Under the pieces are notes generated by a model that worked only from the letters and a program-made list of their open reading frames with translations, ran no database searches and was not told the DNA's origin. Of a stretch of 64,000 nucleotides of DNA, positions 17,192 through 25,688 are shown one piece after another; the stretch's first letter is position 1, and each line of letters starts with the position of its first letter. This DNA is from Marinobacter sediminum (lineage in GTDB: Bacteria > Pseudomonadota > Gammaproteobacteria > Pseudomonadales > Oleiphilaceae). Location: NCBI RefSeq assembly GCF_016820575.1, contig NZ_JAEMQH010000001.1:806001-870000 (forward strand). The letters are read 5' to 3'. A program made the position numbers and the translations under genes.

Positions 17192-18385
17192 TCAGGCCGA
17201 GACCGGGCGCCGTTCCGGTAGACCGGTCGTGATCAGCGCAGCCAGGGCGATCAGCGCGGCGGACAGCCACAGGCAGGCCTCAAGGCCATAAACCTGGTAG
17301 ACCCAGCCCGACAGCACCGTGCCCAGCAGGCGGCCGGCGGCGTTGGACATGTAATAGAAGCCAACGTCCAGGGAGACACCATCGCCGCGAGCATAGCTGA
17401 CGATCAAGTAGCTGTGCAGGGACGAGTTGATGGCGAACAGCACACCGAACAGCAGCAGCCCGCCAACGACCGCCACCTGCGGTGATACTCCGGTGATCAG
17501 CCCCAGGGCAATGGCCGCCGGAACCACCGCCAGTAGCGCGGCCCAGAGCACCGCCGGCAGGCGCCCCGCCTGATCGCCGGTGATGCGTGGTGCCAGGGTC
17601 TGCACGATACCGTAGCCAATGACCCAGCTGGCCATGAAACCACCCACCTGCCAGAAATCCCAGCCGAACACCGTGTGCAGGTAAACTGGTAGGGCCACCA
17701 CGAACCAGACGTCCCGGGCGCCGAACAGGAATAGCCGGGCACCCGAGAGCAGGTTGATCGGACGGCTCTTGGACAAGATGTCGGTGAACTTGGGCTTGGC
17801 CTTGCTCTTGCCAAGCTCCTGCTGCAACAGCACCAGACTGGACAGCCAGATCAGCACCAGCACCGAGGCCATGGCAATAACGGCACCCTGGAACCCGATC
17901 GCCATCAACAGCACTCCGCCCAGAAAGAAGCCCACGCCTTTGAGGGTATTCTTGGAGCCGGTCAGGAGTGCCACCCAGCGATAGAGCTTGCCTTGCTCGG
18001 CATCTGAGACCAGCAGTTTGATGCCACTCTTGGCCGACATCTTGTTCAGGTCCTTGGCGATACCGGACAGCGCTTGGGCCGCCATGACCCAGGGTACTGT
18101 TAAGGCGGCGGCTGGCACGGCCAGCATCGCCAGCGCAACTATCTGCAGCAACAGGCCCAGATTCATGGTGCGATTGAGGCCCATGCGCGCGCCCAGGTAG
18201 CCGCCGAGCAGATTGGTGACCACCCCGAAAAACTCATAGAAGACAAAGAGCAGGGCAATTTCCAGCGGTGAGTAGCCGAGCTGGTGGAAATGTAGCACCA
18301 CCAGCATTCTCAGGGCGCCGTCGGTCAGGGTAAAGGTCCAGTAATTTCCGGTAATGACCAGGTACTGTCGGATGGCGGTCGTCAT
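17192..18385 (-). CDS. arsJ: Organoarsenical efflux MFS transporter ArsJ
   Basis: An inner-membrane major facilitator protein of the ArsJ family, which exports 1-arseno-3-phosphoglycerate made from arsenate by a dedicated glyceraldehyde-3-phosphate dehydrogenase. From the ATG at 18385 it has 397 residues and about 12 hydrophobic helices. The N-terminal LVITGNYWTFTLTDGALRMLV and the loop LSGIAKDLNKMSAKSGIK are characteristic. It begins 1 base after the GAPDH stop, so the two are tightly coupled. The identification rests strongly on this gene pair plus the sequence pattern. Confidence 0.92.
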   Translation of the reverse strand: MTTAIRQYLVITGNYWTFTLTDGALRMLVVLHFHQLGYSPLEIALLFVFYEFFGVVTNLLGGYLGARMGLNRTMNLGLLLQIVALAMLAVPAAALTVPWVMAAQALSGIAKDLNKMSAKSGIKLLVSDAEQGKLYRWVALLTGSKNTLKGVGFFLGGVLLMAIGFQGAVIAMASVLVLIWLSSLVLLQQELGKSKAKPKFTDILSKSRPINLLSGARLFLFGARDVWFVVALPVYLHTVFGWDFWQVGGFMASWVIGYGIVQTLAPRITGDQAGRLPAVLWAALLAVVPAAIALGLITGVSPQVAVVGGLLLFGVLFAINSSLHSYLIVSYARGDGVSLDVGFYYMSNAAGRLLGTVLSGWVYQVYGLEACLWLSAALIALAALITTGLPERRPVSA

Positions 18386-18386
18386 C

Positions 18387-19391
18387 TCAGGCAGTGCCCA
18401 CCTTGCGCACAAGTTCGGCGGTCCGGTTGGCGTAGCCCCATTCATTGTCGTACCAGGCATAGAGTTTTACCTGGGTTCCATTGACCACCATCGTCGACAG
18501 CGCATCAATGATCGAGGAGCGGGGGTCGGTACGGTAGTCGATGGACACCAGTGGCCGTTCCTCGTAGCCCAGAATCCCGTTCAGTTCGCCTTCGGCGGCT
18601 TCTTTCAGCAACCGGTTGACGGTGTCCCGGTCCGTTGGCGTGTCAACTTCGAACACGCAGTCGGTCAGAGAAGCGTTGGTGAGGGGGACACGGACCGCGT
18701 GCCCGTCCAGCCGGTCCTTCAGTTCCGGAAAGATCTCGATGATGGCGGTGGCGGAGCCGGTAGTGGTTGGAATCAGTGAGCTGCCGCAGGCCCGGGCCCG
18801 GCGCAGGTCTTTGTGAGGGGCGTCGATGATGGTCTGGGTGTTGGTCAGGCTGTGAATGGTGGTGATAGAGCCGTGCTTGATGCCCAGTTGTTCGTGAATC
18901 ACCTTGACCACCGGCGCCAGGCAGTTGGTGGTGCAGGACGCGGCGGTGACGATGCGATCGGTGGACGGATCAAACAGGTCATCGTTCACCCCCATAACCA
19001 GATTCTTGGCGCCCGCTTCCTTCACCGGTGCCGTGACTACTACCCGTTTGACGCCCTGATTCAGGTAGTCCTGCAGAACATCGACTTTCTTCATCACACC
19101 ACTGGCTTCGATGACCACGTCACAGCCGGACCAGTCGGTCTCGGCGATGGTGCGGTTGTGAGTCACCCGGATACGTCGGTCGTCGATCACTATATGAGTG
19201 CCGTCGACGCCGGCGTCCCGATCCCAGCGGCCATGGATACTGTCGAAGGTGAGCAGGTGAGCCAGGGTTCCGGCATCTGCCCCCGGATCGTTAATGGCCA
19301 CAAACTCAACGTCTGGCCAGTCCCAGGCGGCACGCAACGCCAGCCTGCCAATTCGACCAAAGCCGTTAATGCCTACTTTGATGGTGCTCAT
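18387..19391 (-). CDS. Arsenic-operon glyceraldehyde-3-phosphate dehydrogenase
   Basis: A 334-residue GAPDH with the NAD-binding start [16 protein letters not shown] and the catalytic Cys in [11 protein letters not shown]. In ars operons this enzyme uses arsenate in place of phosphate to make unstable 1-arseno-3-phosphoglycerate, which ArsJ exports. The placement between acr3 and arsJ points to that role rather than to central glycolysis, though the chemistry is the same. An AGGAGG ribosome site lies upstream. A housekeeping copy is presumably elsewhere. Confidence 0.92.
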   Translation of the reverse strand: MSTIKVGINGFGRIGRLALRAAWDWPDVEFVAINDPGADAGTLAHLLTFDSIHGRWDRDAGVDGTHIVIDDRRIRVTHNRTIAETDWSGCDVVIEASGVMKKVDVLQDYLNQGVKRVVVTAPVKEAGAKNLVMGVNDDLFDPSTDRIVTAASCTTNCLAPVVKVIHEQLGIKHGSITTIHSLTNTQTIIDAPHKDLRRARACGSSLIPTTTGSATAIIEIFPELKDRLDGHAVRVPLTNASLTDCVFEVDTPTDRDTVNRLLKEAAEGELNGILGYEERPLVSIDYRTDPRSSIIDALSTMVVNGTQVKLYAWYDNEWGYANRTAELVRKVGTA

Positions 19392-19434
19392 GTTCAGTGC
19401 CTCCTAAATAGCGCTGGGCCAGGGTTTTCGTTGG

Positions 19435-20463
19435 TCAGGAAGAGGTTGGCTTTGGAAACCAGTGTCGGGTCCGGTTAGCGAAGGCCACCAGCGACAGCAT
19501 AACCGGAACCTCCACCAGAACGCCGACCACGGTCGCCAGGGCCGCGCCCGAGGTCAGCCCAAACAGGCTAATGGCGACCGCAACCGCCAATTCAAAGAAA
19601 TTTGACGTTCCGATCAGCCCGGCCGGCGCCGCTATGTCGTGCGGCAGCCGCATTTTACGGGCGGCCAGATAGGCAATGATGAAAATACCGTAGCTCTGGA
19701 TCAGCAGCGGTATCGCGATCAGCCCAATGGCGACCGGGTTGTCGAGGATGCGTTCGGCCTGAAGCCCGAACAGCAGGGCGACGGTCGCCAGCAACCCGAG
19801 CACGGTGGTCGGTTTGCTGTGGTGCAGCCAGTCTTCCAGCCGCTGCTTGCCCTGCCTTAAAAGATAGCGTCGGGTCAGGACGCCGGCAATGAGGGGGGCG
19901 ACTACGTACAGAAGAACCGACAGCAACAGCGTCTGCCAGGGTACGGTGATGGAAGACAGGCCCAAGAGCAACGCGGCAATCGGCGCAAAGGCAAAGATCA
20001 TGATGATGTCGTTCACCGACACCTGCACCAGGGTATAGGCAGCGTTGCCCCGGGTCAGCTGGCTCCATACGAACACCATGGCGGTGCAGGGTGCGACCCC
20101 AAGCAGAATCATACCGGCGATGTATTCGGTGGCGGTGGCCGGATCAATCATCCCCGCGAACAACACCTTGAAGAACAGCCAGCCGAGGGCGGCCATGGTG
20201 AAGGGTTTGATCAGCCAGTTCACCACCAGTGTCAGCACCAGCCCGCGCGGCTCGCGGCCCACCTGCCGGATCGCCGAAAAGTCGATCTGGACCATCATCG
20301 GGTAGATCATCGCCCAGATGAACACGGCAACAACCAAGTTCACGTGTGCGTAGGTCAGGTTGGCTATGACCTCGTAGACGCCCGGAAACAGGCTGCCGGT
20401 GGTCATGCCCAGAACAATGGCCAGGCCAACCCAGACACTGAGGTAACGTTCGAACAGGCCCAT
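19435..20463 (-). CDS. acr3: Arsenite efflux permease of the ACR3 family
   Basis: Inner-membrane exporter that removes arsenite using the proton gradient. The 342-residue protein has about ten helices, and the fourth-helix signature [17 protein letters not shown] with the conserved essential Cys is intact; [17 protein letters not shown] is another ACR3 landmark. It is the first long gene of the ars operon. Its ATG overlaps the stop of an 18-codon upstream frame (TAATG). The ACR3 class is distinct from the ArsB fold. Confidence 0.94.
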   Translation of the reverse strand: MGLFERYLSVWVGLAIVLGMTTGSLFPGVYEVIANLTYAHVNLVVAVFIWAMIYPMMVQIDFSAIRQVGREPRGLVLTLVVNWLIKPFTMAALGWLFFKVLFAGMIDPATATEYIAGMILLGVAPCTAMVFVWSQLTRGNAAYTLVQVSVNDIIMIFAFAPIAALLLGLSSITVPWQTLLLSVLLYVVAPLIAGVLTRRYLLRQGKQRLEDWLHHSKPTTVLGLLATVALLFGLQAERILDNPVAIGLIAIPLLIQSYGIFIIAYLAARKMRLPHDIAAPAGLIGTSNFFELAVAVAISLFGLTSGAALATVVGVLVEVPVMLSLVAFANRTRHWFPKPTSS

Positions 20464-20519
20464 TACGCGCCATCCGTGTTGCTTGGGCGGGTTCTCTGGT
20501 AGCTTGCTTCAGCGCTCAT
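20463..20519 (-). CDS. 18-codon leader frame overlapping acr3
   Basis: A short frame, [18 protein letters not shown], has a usable AAGGA site 5 bases before its ATG. Its stop overlaps the acr3 start as TAATG. It could couple translation into acr3, or be the residue of a lost regulator gene. No homology can be claimed for so short a peptide, so expression is uncertain. Confidence 0.35.
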   Translation of the reverse strand: MSAEASYQRTRPSNTDGA

Positions 20520-20532
20520 TTATATCCTTAAA

Positions 20533-20562
20533 ATCGCATATGCTAAAAAGTGAATATACGAT
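20533..20562. promoter_or_regulatory. Candidate ArsR-type operator between ars operon and CDGSH gene
   Basis: An imperfect inverted repeat, ATCGCATATGC (20533-20543) and GAATATACGAT (20552-20562), matches at 9 of 11 positions around an 8-base spacer. AT-rich interrupted palindromes with ATA half-sites are typical of ArsR/SmtB operators. It lies between the divergent acr3 operon and the CDGSH gene. No arsR gene is next to it. Confidence 0.45.
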
Positions 20563-20648
20563 AACCGGCAATGACTGCCCAGGCAAGTGCCTTTCTGGAA
20601 TTGTCTATACTGCCTCTACCTGAGGGCAAGATTGTTACCGGAGGTGGT

Positions 20649-20897
20649 ATGAGTGATGACAAGGCGCTGGTTGCCAGTAAGACACCCTATTCCGTGCTGG
20701 TTGAGGCGGGCAAAAACTACCTGTGGTGCGCCTGTGGCCGCAGCCAAAGCCAGCCGTTTTGCGATGGCTCCCACAAGGGCACTGGGTTCAGCCCAGTAAA
20801 ATTCACCGCGGAAAAAAAGGCGTGGGTCTGGTTCTGCGGTTGCAAGCAGACCGGTTCAGCGCCTTTGTGCGATGGCACCCACAAGACCCTGACTTAG
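20649..20897 (+). CDS. Double CDGSH iron-sulfur protein
   Basis: An 82-residue protein with two CDGSH-type [2Fe-2S] motifs. The first is CACGRSQSQPFCDGSH and the second CGCKQTGSAPLCDGTH, so each site has the 3-Cys/1-His ligand set. The start at 20649 is fixed by a GGAGG site four bases upstream; the longer frame adds 26 residues that overlap the ars operator. No membrane anchor is seen, so it should be a soluble cytoplasmic redox or cluster-transfer protein. It is divergent from the arsenic operon and convergent with the PAS gene. Confidence 0.88.
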   Translation: MSDDKALVASKTPYSVLVEAGKNYLWCACGRSQSQPFCDGSHKGTGFSPVKFTAEKKAWVWFCGCKQTGSAPLCDGTHKTLT

Positions 20898-20907
20898 GGA
20901 ATTCATG

Positions 20908-21912
20908 CTAGGGGTGGGGCACGGCGCTGAGGCGGAAGCCGCTCAGGCCATGCACCGGATCGGTCAGTGCCAAAATCCGGAGGGTGACCTCGACGGTGCT
21001 CTCGCCGTCGCCGTGATGCAGCGGCACGTCAATGCGTTCGATGGATTGATCGGCGCGAGCGGCGTTCAATGCCCGTCTAAAATTCTCTCGGCAGTTTGCC
21101 ACCATCAGTTTTTCAAAGGGTTGGCCGGCGAGATCGGCCGGTGCCCGTTCCAGAAAATCAGCGAGTTGCGGCGAAATAAAACCAATGTGGCCGGTTTCGT
21201 CGAGTTCACCAATGATCGCTCCGGACAGTGCCACCAGATCTCGGCTGCGTTGCTCACTGTCATCAAGAGCCCGGCGCAGGATGGTCTTCTCGACCTGTAG
21301 GTTGTTCACTTGCTGGTCAAAGCCCGCTTCCCGAAGCTCCATTTCCCAGATCTGTTTCGCCTTGGTATGCAGTCGGCCGCATTGCACCAACGCCAACACC
21401 GTTGCCACCAGGGTCAGGCAGCCGCCAGCCAGCCAGACGTTTCTGAGTGCGGTATTGGAGGCCTGCTCAAGGAGCGCCCGGGCTGGCACCGTGGTCAGCA
21501 TCCAGCTGAAATTCTTCGAACTGATTTCGGTACGCAGAGCCAGGGTGGGGTCAATGGGGCCTTGGGTTCGAATCTCGAACAGTGGGCGCTTGGTGTGTCT
21601 TGCCAGGGTATCAACTCGGATACCGAGGTTGGGCGTTAGCGCATTGCTGAATACCGCTTGTAGCCAGTCCCGGGTTGCGCGCTGCGCTAAAGTATCGTCG
21701 CTGACCTGGCCCGGGGCTCTGGCGAGCAACAGATTAACCAGGGCCTGGTGTTCGGCCTGGTAGTGGGCCTCGGCCAGTTGGCGGGCCCGGTGTGATTCCT
21801 GATGGGCAGTAAACGCGGTGGAGGCTACGCCGACGATTAGAATAACCAATGGCACCCACAGGCCTGGCCAAAGGCGGGGCCGACTGGTTGGGTGAGTCGA
21901 TGTGCTGTCCAT
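20908..21912 (-). CDS. Orphan membrane PAS-domain sensor without output domain
   Basis: A 334-residue protein. Hydrophobic helices near residues 19-37 and 160-178 bracket a periplasmic domain of about 120 residues, which resembles CHASE-type sensor regions. A coiled coil (about 185-225) follows, then one PAS-like domain (LVALSGAIIGELDETGHIGFISPQLADFLE). The chain ends after the PAS domain, with no kinase, GGDEF or methyl-accepting module. It may act by protein contact with a separate partner or be a shortened relative of a sensor kinase. No partner is adjacent. Confidence 0.75.
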   Translation of the reverse strand: MDSTSTHPTSRPRLWPGLWVPLVILIVGVASTAFTAHQESHRARQLAEAHYQAEHQALVNLLLARAPGQVSDDTLAQRATRDWLQAVFSNALTPNLGIRVDTLARHTKRPLFEIRTQGPIDPTLALRTEISSKNFSWMLTTVPARALLEQASNTALRNVWLAGGCLTLVATVLALVQCGRLHTKAKQIWEMELREAGFDQQVNNLQVEKTILRRALDDSEQRSRDLVALSGAIIGELDETGHIGFISPQLADFLERAPADLAGQPFEKLMVANCRENFRRALNAARADQSIERIDVPLHHGDGESTVEVTLRILALTDPVHGLSGFRLSAVPHP

Positions 21913-22002
21913 GCGCGTCTTCCCGAGTCATGGCGGTGGAGTGCCATACTCACTTAGTAGTGTCCCTTCACTTTAGACCAGTCATTGGTAGCTGGGAAAT
22001 TC

Positions 22003-22815
22003 TCAAATCCGGGCTTTGCCGGCGGTGCCGTAAACCAGCAGGAAGGTCAGAAACGCGGTCACTACCGCGGAAGGGCCGGCCGGCGTGTCCAGGTACCAGG
22101 ACAGGCTCAAGCCTCCGGTAACCGCGACGAAACCGAACATCATCGCCAGACCGACCATGTGCTCCGGACCGTGGGCCAGTCGTCGGGCGGTGGCAGCAGG
22201 AATGATCAGCAGAGCCGTAATCAGCAGGACACCCACGATTTTCATCGCCACCGCGATGACCACGGAAAACATCAGGACCAGGACCAGGCGCAGACGCTCC
22301 ACCGGCAGGCCTTCCACCCGGGCCAGTTCCGGGTGAATGGTGCTCATCAGCAGACCATGCCAGAGCGTGGCCAGCAGGGTCAGGATCACTGCGGCACCGC
22401 CATAGATCCAGAACAGGTCGGCACGGCTCATGGCGAGCAGATCGCCAAACAACAGGCCGGTGAGATCCACCCGGACGTCAGGCATGAAACTGAGTGTGAC
22501 CAGACCTATGGCAAGGGCGCTGTGGGCGAGGATGCCGAGCAAGGTGTCGGTGGCGAGGGCGCGGGTTCGGGAAAACAGCACCAGGGCGATGGCCAGCACC
22601 ATGCAGGTCAGTACCACGCCAACGTGCAGCGGCACGCTGATCAGGAAGCTCAGGGCAATACCGAGCAAGGCCGAGTGTGCCAGGGTATCGCCGAAGTAGG
22701 CCATCCGGCGCCAGACCACGAAGCAGCCCAGGGGCCCGGCTACCAGGGCCACGCCCAGGCCGCCGATCAGCGCCCGCCAGAAAAAGTCGTTCAGCACGGC
22801 GTCAATGATGGGCAT
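22003..22815 (-). CDS. znuB: Zinc ABC transporter permease
   Basis: Inner-membrane permease of the high-affinity zinc importer. From the ATG at 22815 it has 270 residues and about eight helices. ABC-3 family features are visible: RRMAYFGDTLAHSALLG and the C-terminal LLITALLIIPAATARRL. It overlaps the znuC end by 14 bases, which argues for translational coupling. Its partners are ZnuC just upstream and a ZnuA binding protein that is not in this window. Expression should follow the Zur box upstream of zur. Confidence 0.94.
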   Translation of the reverse strand: MPIIDAVLNDFFWRALIGGLGVALVAGPLGCFVVWRRMAYFGDTLAHSALLGIALSFLISVPLHVGVVLTCMVLAIALVLFSRTRALATDTLLGILAHSALAIGLVTLSFMPDVRVDLTGLLFGDLLAMSRADLFWIYGGAAVILTLLATLWHGLLMSTIHPELARVEGLPVERLRLVLVLMFSVVIAVAMKIVGVLLITALLIIPAATARRLAHGPEHMVGLAMMFGFVAVTGGLSLSWYLDTPAGPSAVVTAFLTFLLVYGTAGKARI

Positions 22816-23593
22816 GGCCGGAGCACTCCTGATGGTCGATAACGGACGAACTCGGTTCGCTTTCCACCACGTCGCCGTGGAGATCATGGCGGTGGTTGTG
22901 GTGGTGATGGTAAACCGCGAGGGATTCCGCCACCCGAGGGCCGAAGGTTTCGATGAAAGCCGGATCGTGGGAAATATCGGCCGGGTGGCCGCTGCAGCAG
23001 ATGTGCTGGTTCAGGCAGATGACCTTATCGGTGGCGGCCATGACCAAGTGCAGGTCGTGGGAGATCATAATGATGCCGCAGTTGAGTTCGTCACGAAGCT
23101 GGCGGATCAGTTCGTACAGCGCGGCCTGGCCATTGATGTCGACGCCCTGGGCCGGTTCGTCCAGTACCAACAGGTCAGGTTCCCGGACCAGGGCCCGAGC
23201 CAGCAACAGCCGTTGCTTCTCACCACCGGACAGGTGATGCACAGAGGCATCCAACAGGTGGCCAACGCCGGTTTTCTCCAAGGCTGCCTGGCATTCTGGC
23301 AGCGTCCGCCCGGTCAGCATCATGAAGCGTTTGACGCTCAGGGGTAGGGTCGATTCCAGGGCAAGATGCTGGGGGACGTAGCCGATCACCAGTTTGCGGG
23401 ACAGGGTGACTTCACCACTGGAGGCTTTCTGAAGGCCCAGTATGGCCCTTATCAGGGTGGTTTTCCCGGCGCCGTTAGGACCAATAATGGTAATGATATC
23501 GCCCCGGTGCACGGTCAGGTTGACGCGATCGACCACCAGTCGGTCGTCAAATTCCACCGTGACCTGGTTCAGGGTTGCCAGTAATTCACTCAT
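22802..23593 (-). CDS. znuC: Zinc ABC transporter ATPase
   Basis: ATP-hydrolysing subunit of the zinc importer, on the cytoplasmic face of ZnuB. The 263-residue protein has Walker A GPNGAGKTTL, the signature LSGGEKQRLLLARAL, Walker B LLVLDEPAQGVD and the switch His in MISHDLHLV. The C terminus is His-rich (VYHHHHNHRHDLHGD), which is common in ZnuC and may buffer zinc. Its ATG overlaps the end of zur by 8 bases. The start at 23593 has an AGGAG site; the longer frame is not needed. Confidence 0.95.
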   Translation of the reverse strand: MSELLATLNQVTVEFDDRLVVDRVNLTVHRGDIITIIGPNGAGKTTLIRAILGLQKASSGEVTLSRKLVIGYVPQHLALESTLPLSVKRFMMLTGRTLPECQAALEKTGVGHLLDASVHHLSGGEKQRLLLARALVREPDLLVLDEPAQGVDINGQAALYELIRQLRDELNCGIIMISHDLHLVMAATDKVICLNQHICCSGHPADISHDPAFIETFGPRVAESLAVYHHHHNHRHDLHGDVVESEPSSSVIDHQECSGHAHH

Positions 23594-24095
23594 TGCCCGG
23601 CGCTCCTGTTTCGTCTTGTTCGCTTTGGCAGCGCGGGCATAGACCGGCGATCTCCAGGGTGACGTCATCCAGTGCGAAGGATTCGGCTTCAGCGGCGACC
23701 TTGATGGCCCCGGATACCGACGGCGCGGTCAATTCCAGAACGTTGCCGCAGCCCTGGCAGATCAGAAACATACCGGTGTGGTGTTCACCCGTGTGGGTGC
23801 AGCCAATAAAGGCGTTGAGTGAGGCAATGCGATGGACCAGGCCATTCTGCTGCAGAAAATCCAGCGCCCGGTAAACCGTTGGCGGTGCGGCGTTGTGACC
23901 GTCGTCGGACAGCTGGGCCAGGACATCGTAGGCCCCCAGCGGCTTGTGGGATTGCCAGATCAGCTCCAGCACCCGCTCCCGTGTGGGCGTCAGGCGAACG
24001 TTACGATCCTGGCAGATGGTGCGGGCGTCAGTGAGCGCCTGGGTGACACAGGTATCGTGGTTGTGCGGGCGATAGGGCAGTGCGCGGGCAGACAT
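23586..24095 (-). CDS. zur: Zinc uptake regulator Zur (Fur family)
   Basis: Zinc-sensing repressor of zinc uptake genes. The 169-residue Fur-family protein has the winged helix (LTPTRERVLELIWQSHKPLGAYDVL) and the DNA-recognition stretch PPTVYRALDFLQQNGLVHRI. The structural zinc site CQGC...CPRC and the HTGEHHTGMF sensor region are present. It is the first gene of zur-znuC-znuB, and a Zur-box-like palindrome lies 16 bases before its start, so it is probably autorepressed with the transporter genes. Confidence 0.93.
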   Translation of the reverse strand: MSARALPYRPHNHDTCVTQALTDARTICQDRNVRLTPTRERVLELIWQSHKPLGAYDVLAQLSDDGHNAAPPTVYRALDFLQQNGLVHRIASLNAFIGCTHTGEHHTGMFLICQGCGNVLELTAPSVSGAIKVAAEAESFALDDVTLEIAGLCPRCQSEQDETGAPGNE

Positions 24096-24111
24096 AGCGG
24101 GAATCCGGAAA

Positions 24112-24134
24112 AGTTTGCAACATTATAACATTTC
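24112..24134 (-). promoter_or_regulatory. Zur box upstream of zur-znuCB
   Basis: On the minus strand the site reads GAAATGTTATAATGTTGC, matching the known Zur consensus half-site GAAATGTTATA and a weaker opposite half. It lies just before the zur start, as expected for zinc-dependent autorepression. Confidence 0.75.
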
Positions 24135-24162
24135 CGAAAATCCCCGCCATGGTACAGCAGGC

Positions 24163-24624
24163 TCAGGGGCGAGATTCGTTGGCCAGACCTTCGAGGTATT
24201 CCAGGTTGGGGATCCAGGCGTTGTCGCCGTCGACCTCGACCTGCATCAGATCGGCCGGTCCGGCTTCGCCGTCCAGTTGTTTGATCTGGCTGTCAGTGAG
24301 GCGGGCCTGGCTGGGAATACCCTGGGTGACCAGGGCAATGAACGGAAGCCGCTGGTGGTGCTCGCCGATGGTGTTAAGCACCACAATGCGTCCCCGATTG
24401 GCGCCGGGAACACTGAGGCTGCCGCCATTGGCGGCGTCGTAGGAAATCACCGGTAGTTGCAAACCGCGCCAGTCCAGAAAGCCTACCAGCCATTCCGGCG
24501 TGTCGGTCCCTGCGGAGGAACTGGCGTAATCCACCACCTCGGCAATGGAGACGTTCGGAAGTAACAGTTGCCGCTCGCCCATGGGGATCATAACGCAGGA
24601 GAGTGTCTGGCTGTTGTCGTTCAT
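24163..24624 (-). CDS. chpC: CheW-like protein of the Pil-Chp system
   Basis: A 153-residue protein with one CheW-like domain (CVMIPMGERQLLLPNVSIAEVV onward, and VGFLDWRGLQLPVIS). In Pseudomonas, ChpC is the second CheW-type adaptor of the twitching chemosensory array, next to chpB. The ATG at 24624 has a GAGGA site and lies 11 bases after the chpB stop. It is the last gene of the cluster before zur, and no terminator is obvious. Confidence 0.88.
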   Translation of the reverse strand: MNDNSQTLSCVMIPMGERQLLLPNVSIAEVVDYASSSAGTDTPEWLVGFLDWRGLQLPVISYDAANGGSLSVPGANRGRIVVLNTIGEHHQRLPFIALVTQGIPSQARLTDSQIKQLDGEAGPADLMQVEVDGDNAWIPNLEYLEGLANESRP

Positions 24625-24635
24625 TGCTTGTGTCC

Positions 24636-25688
24636 TCAGGCGGAGTCCCGTTTGTGCCGGCCTTTGAGCAGGCACGATTCTTCAATGGTTTTGACCAGCT
24701 CCCGGGCCAGTTCTTCCGGTGTGCCACTGAGCGTGGAGCAGCCGGTGGCGGCAACCGAATCCGGCATTGAGCTGTTACCGCAGCTGGTGTGCTCCTGCAC
24801 CCATATTCGGCTGCCGTAGGCTCTCAGCATGGGCGCAGCGATGGCGCCATCGTTGCCCATGCCAGAAAACAGGATAGCATGGCAGCGTGCACCGTAATGG
24901 TCGGCGACGTTCAGCAGAACCTGGTCGATGGAGGGCCCATAAGGGCCGGGCCAGGGACTGCTTAATTCGGTCAGCGCCCCGGCGGCGTCCACTCGCCACT
25001 CGTGGTCCACCGGCATCAGCACCACATCGCCATTCTGAACGCGGTAGCCCTCTTCGGCTCGCTTCAGGGCGTAATGAGAGTGGCGACCCAGAACTCGGGT
25101 CAGTACCTCGGTGAAGTTGTTGTCGATGTGCTGGGCATAAATAAAGCCAATGGGCAGGCCCGGTGGCAGGTGATCGAGAAACGACTTGACCGCCGAGGGC
25201 CCACCCAGCGAGGCGCCGAGAACCCAGATTTCCTCGGCAACAGAGCCTGGGGCGGCGGGTGTTATCCAGTGCGGCAGGGTGGGCGGCGTGGCGGTTGCCG
25301 GTACCTGGACTTCCAGCTGCTCGATGCTGGCTTCGGAATCCAGCTCTTCAAGGTCGCCGAGCTGATCTTCCAGCTTGCTCAGCAACCGGCGTTCCCAACG
25401 GAAGTAATCGGTGCCGCCGGGCTTGGGCGCCGGATCCAGGCCAAACAGCACGGGTGCGTCGGTGTTTTCCAGCAAGTGATCGAACAGTGCCGGGTGATCG
25501 GCTTCGTCTTCCAGCGTCACCAGCCAGAGGCCGGCCGCCGGAAAATCGGGGTAACCCAGCAGGCGCTCCGGATCTCCCGAGAAGCAGATATCGAGACCGA
25601 CCTTGGCCGTTGCTGCCTGCAGCCGATGCCGCTGCAGCACAATATCCGAGATTATCCCGACTCTGGGCCGGCCACACTGGCCGGCCAT
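24636..25688 (-). CDS. chpB: Pil-Chp methylesterase
   Basis: A CheB-type protein-glutamate methylesterase that removes methyl groups from PilJ. The 350-residue protein carries the catalytic Ser in VLGASLGGPSA (about residue 177), His in YAQHIDNNFTEVL, and the Asp in FSGMGNDGAIA. The N-terminal receiver-like part (residues 5-100) lacks the usual acidic pocket and phospho-Asp, as in the Pseudomonas homologue, so it is probably not phosphorylated. Its ATG overlaps the chpA stop as TGATG. Confidence 0.9.
   Translation of the reverse strand: MAGQCGRPRVGIISDIVLQRHRLQAATAKVGLDICFSGDPERLLGYPDFPAAGLWLVTLEDEADHPALFDHLLENTDAPVLFGLDPAPKPGGTDYFRWERRLLSKLEDQLGDLEELDSEASIEQLEVQVPATATPPTLPHWITPAAPGSVAEEIWVLGASLGGPSAVKSFLDHLPPGLPIGFIYAQHIDNNFTEVLTRVLGRHSHYALKRAEEGYRVQNGDVVLMPVDHEWRVDAAGALTELSSPWPGPYGPSIDQVLLNVADHYGARCHAILFSGMGNDGAIAAPMLRAYGSRIWVQEHTSCGNSSMPDSVAATGCSTLSGTPEELARELVKTIEESCLLKGRHKRDSA

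Noticed and set aside
21566..21574. GTTCGAATC resembling a tRNA T-loop
   Set aside because: It lies within the PAS-protein coding sequence, and no cloverleaf can be drawn around it.
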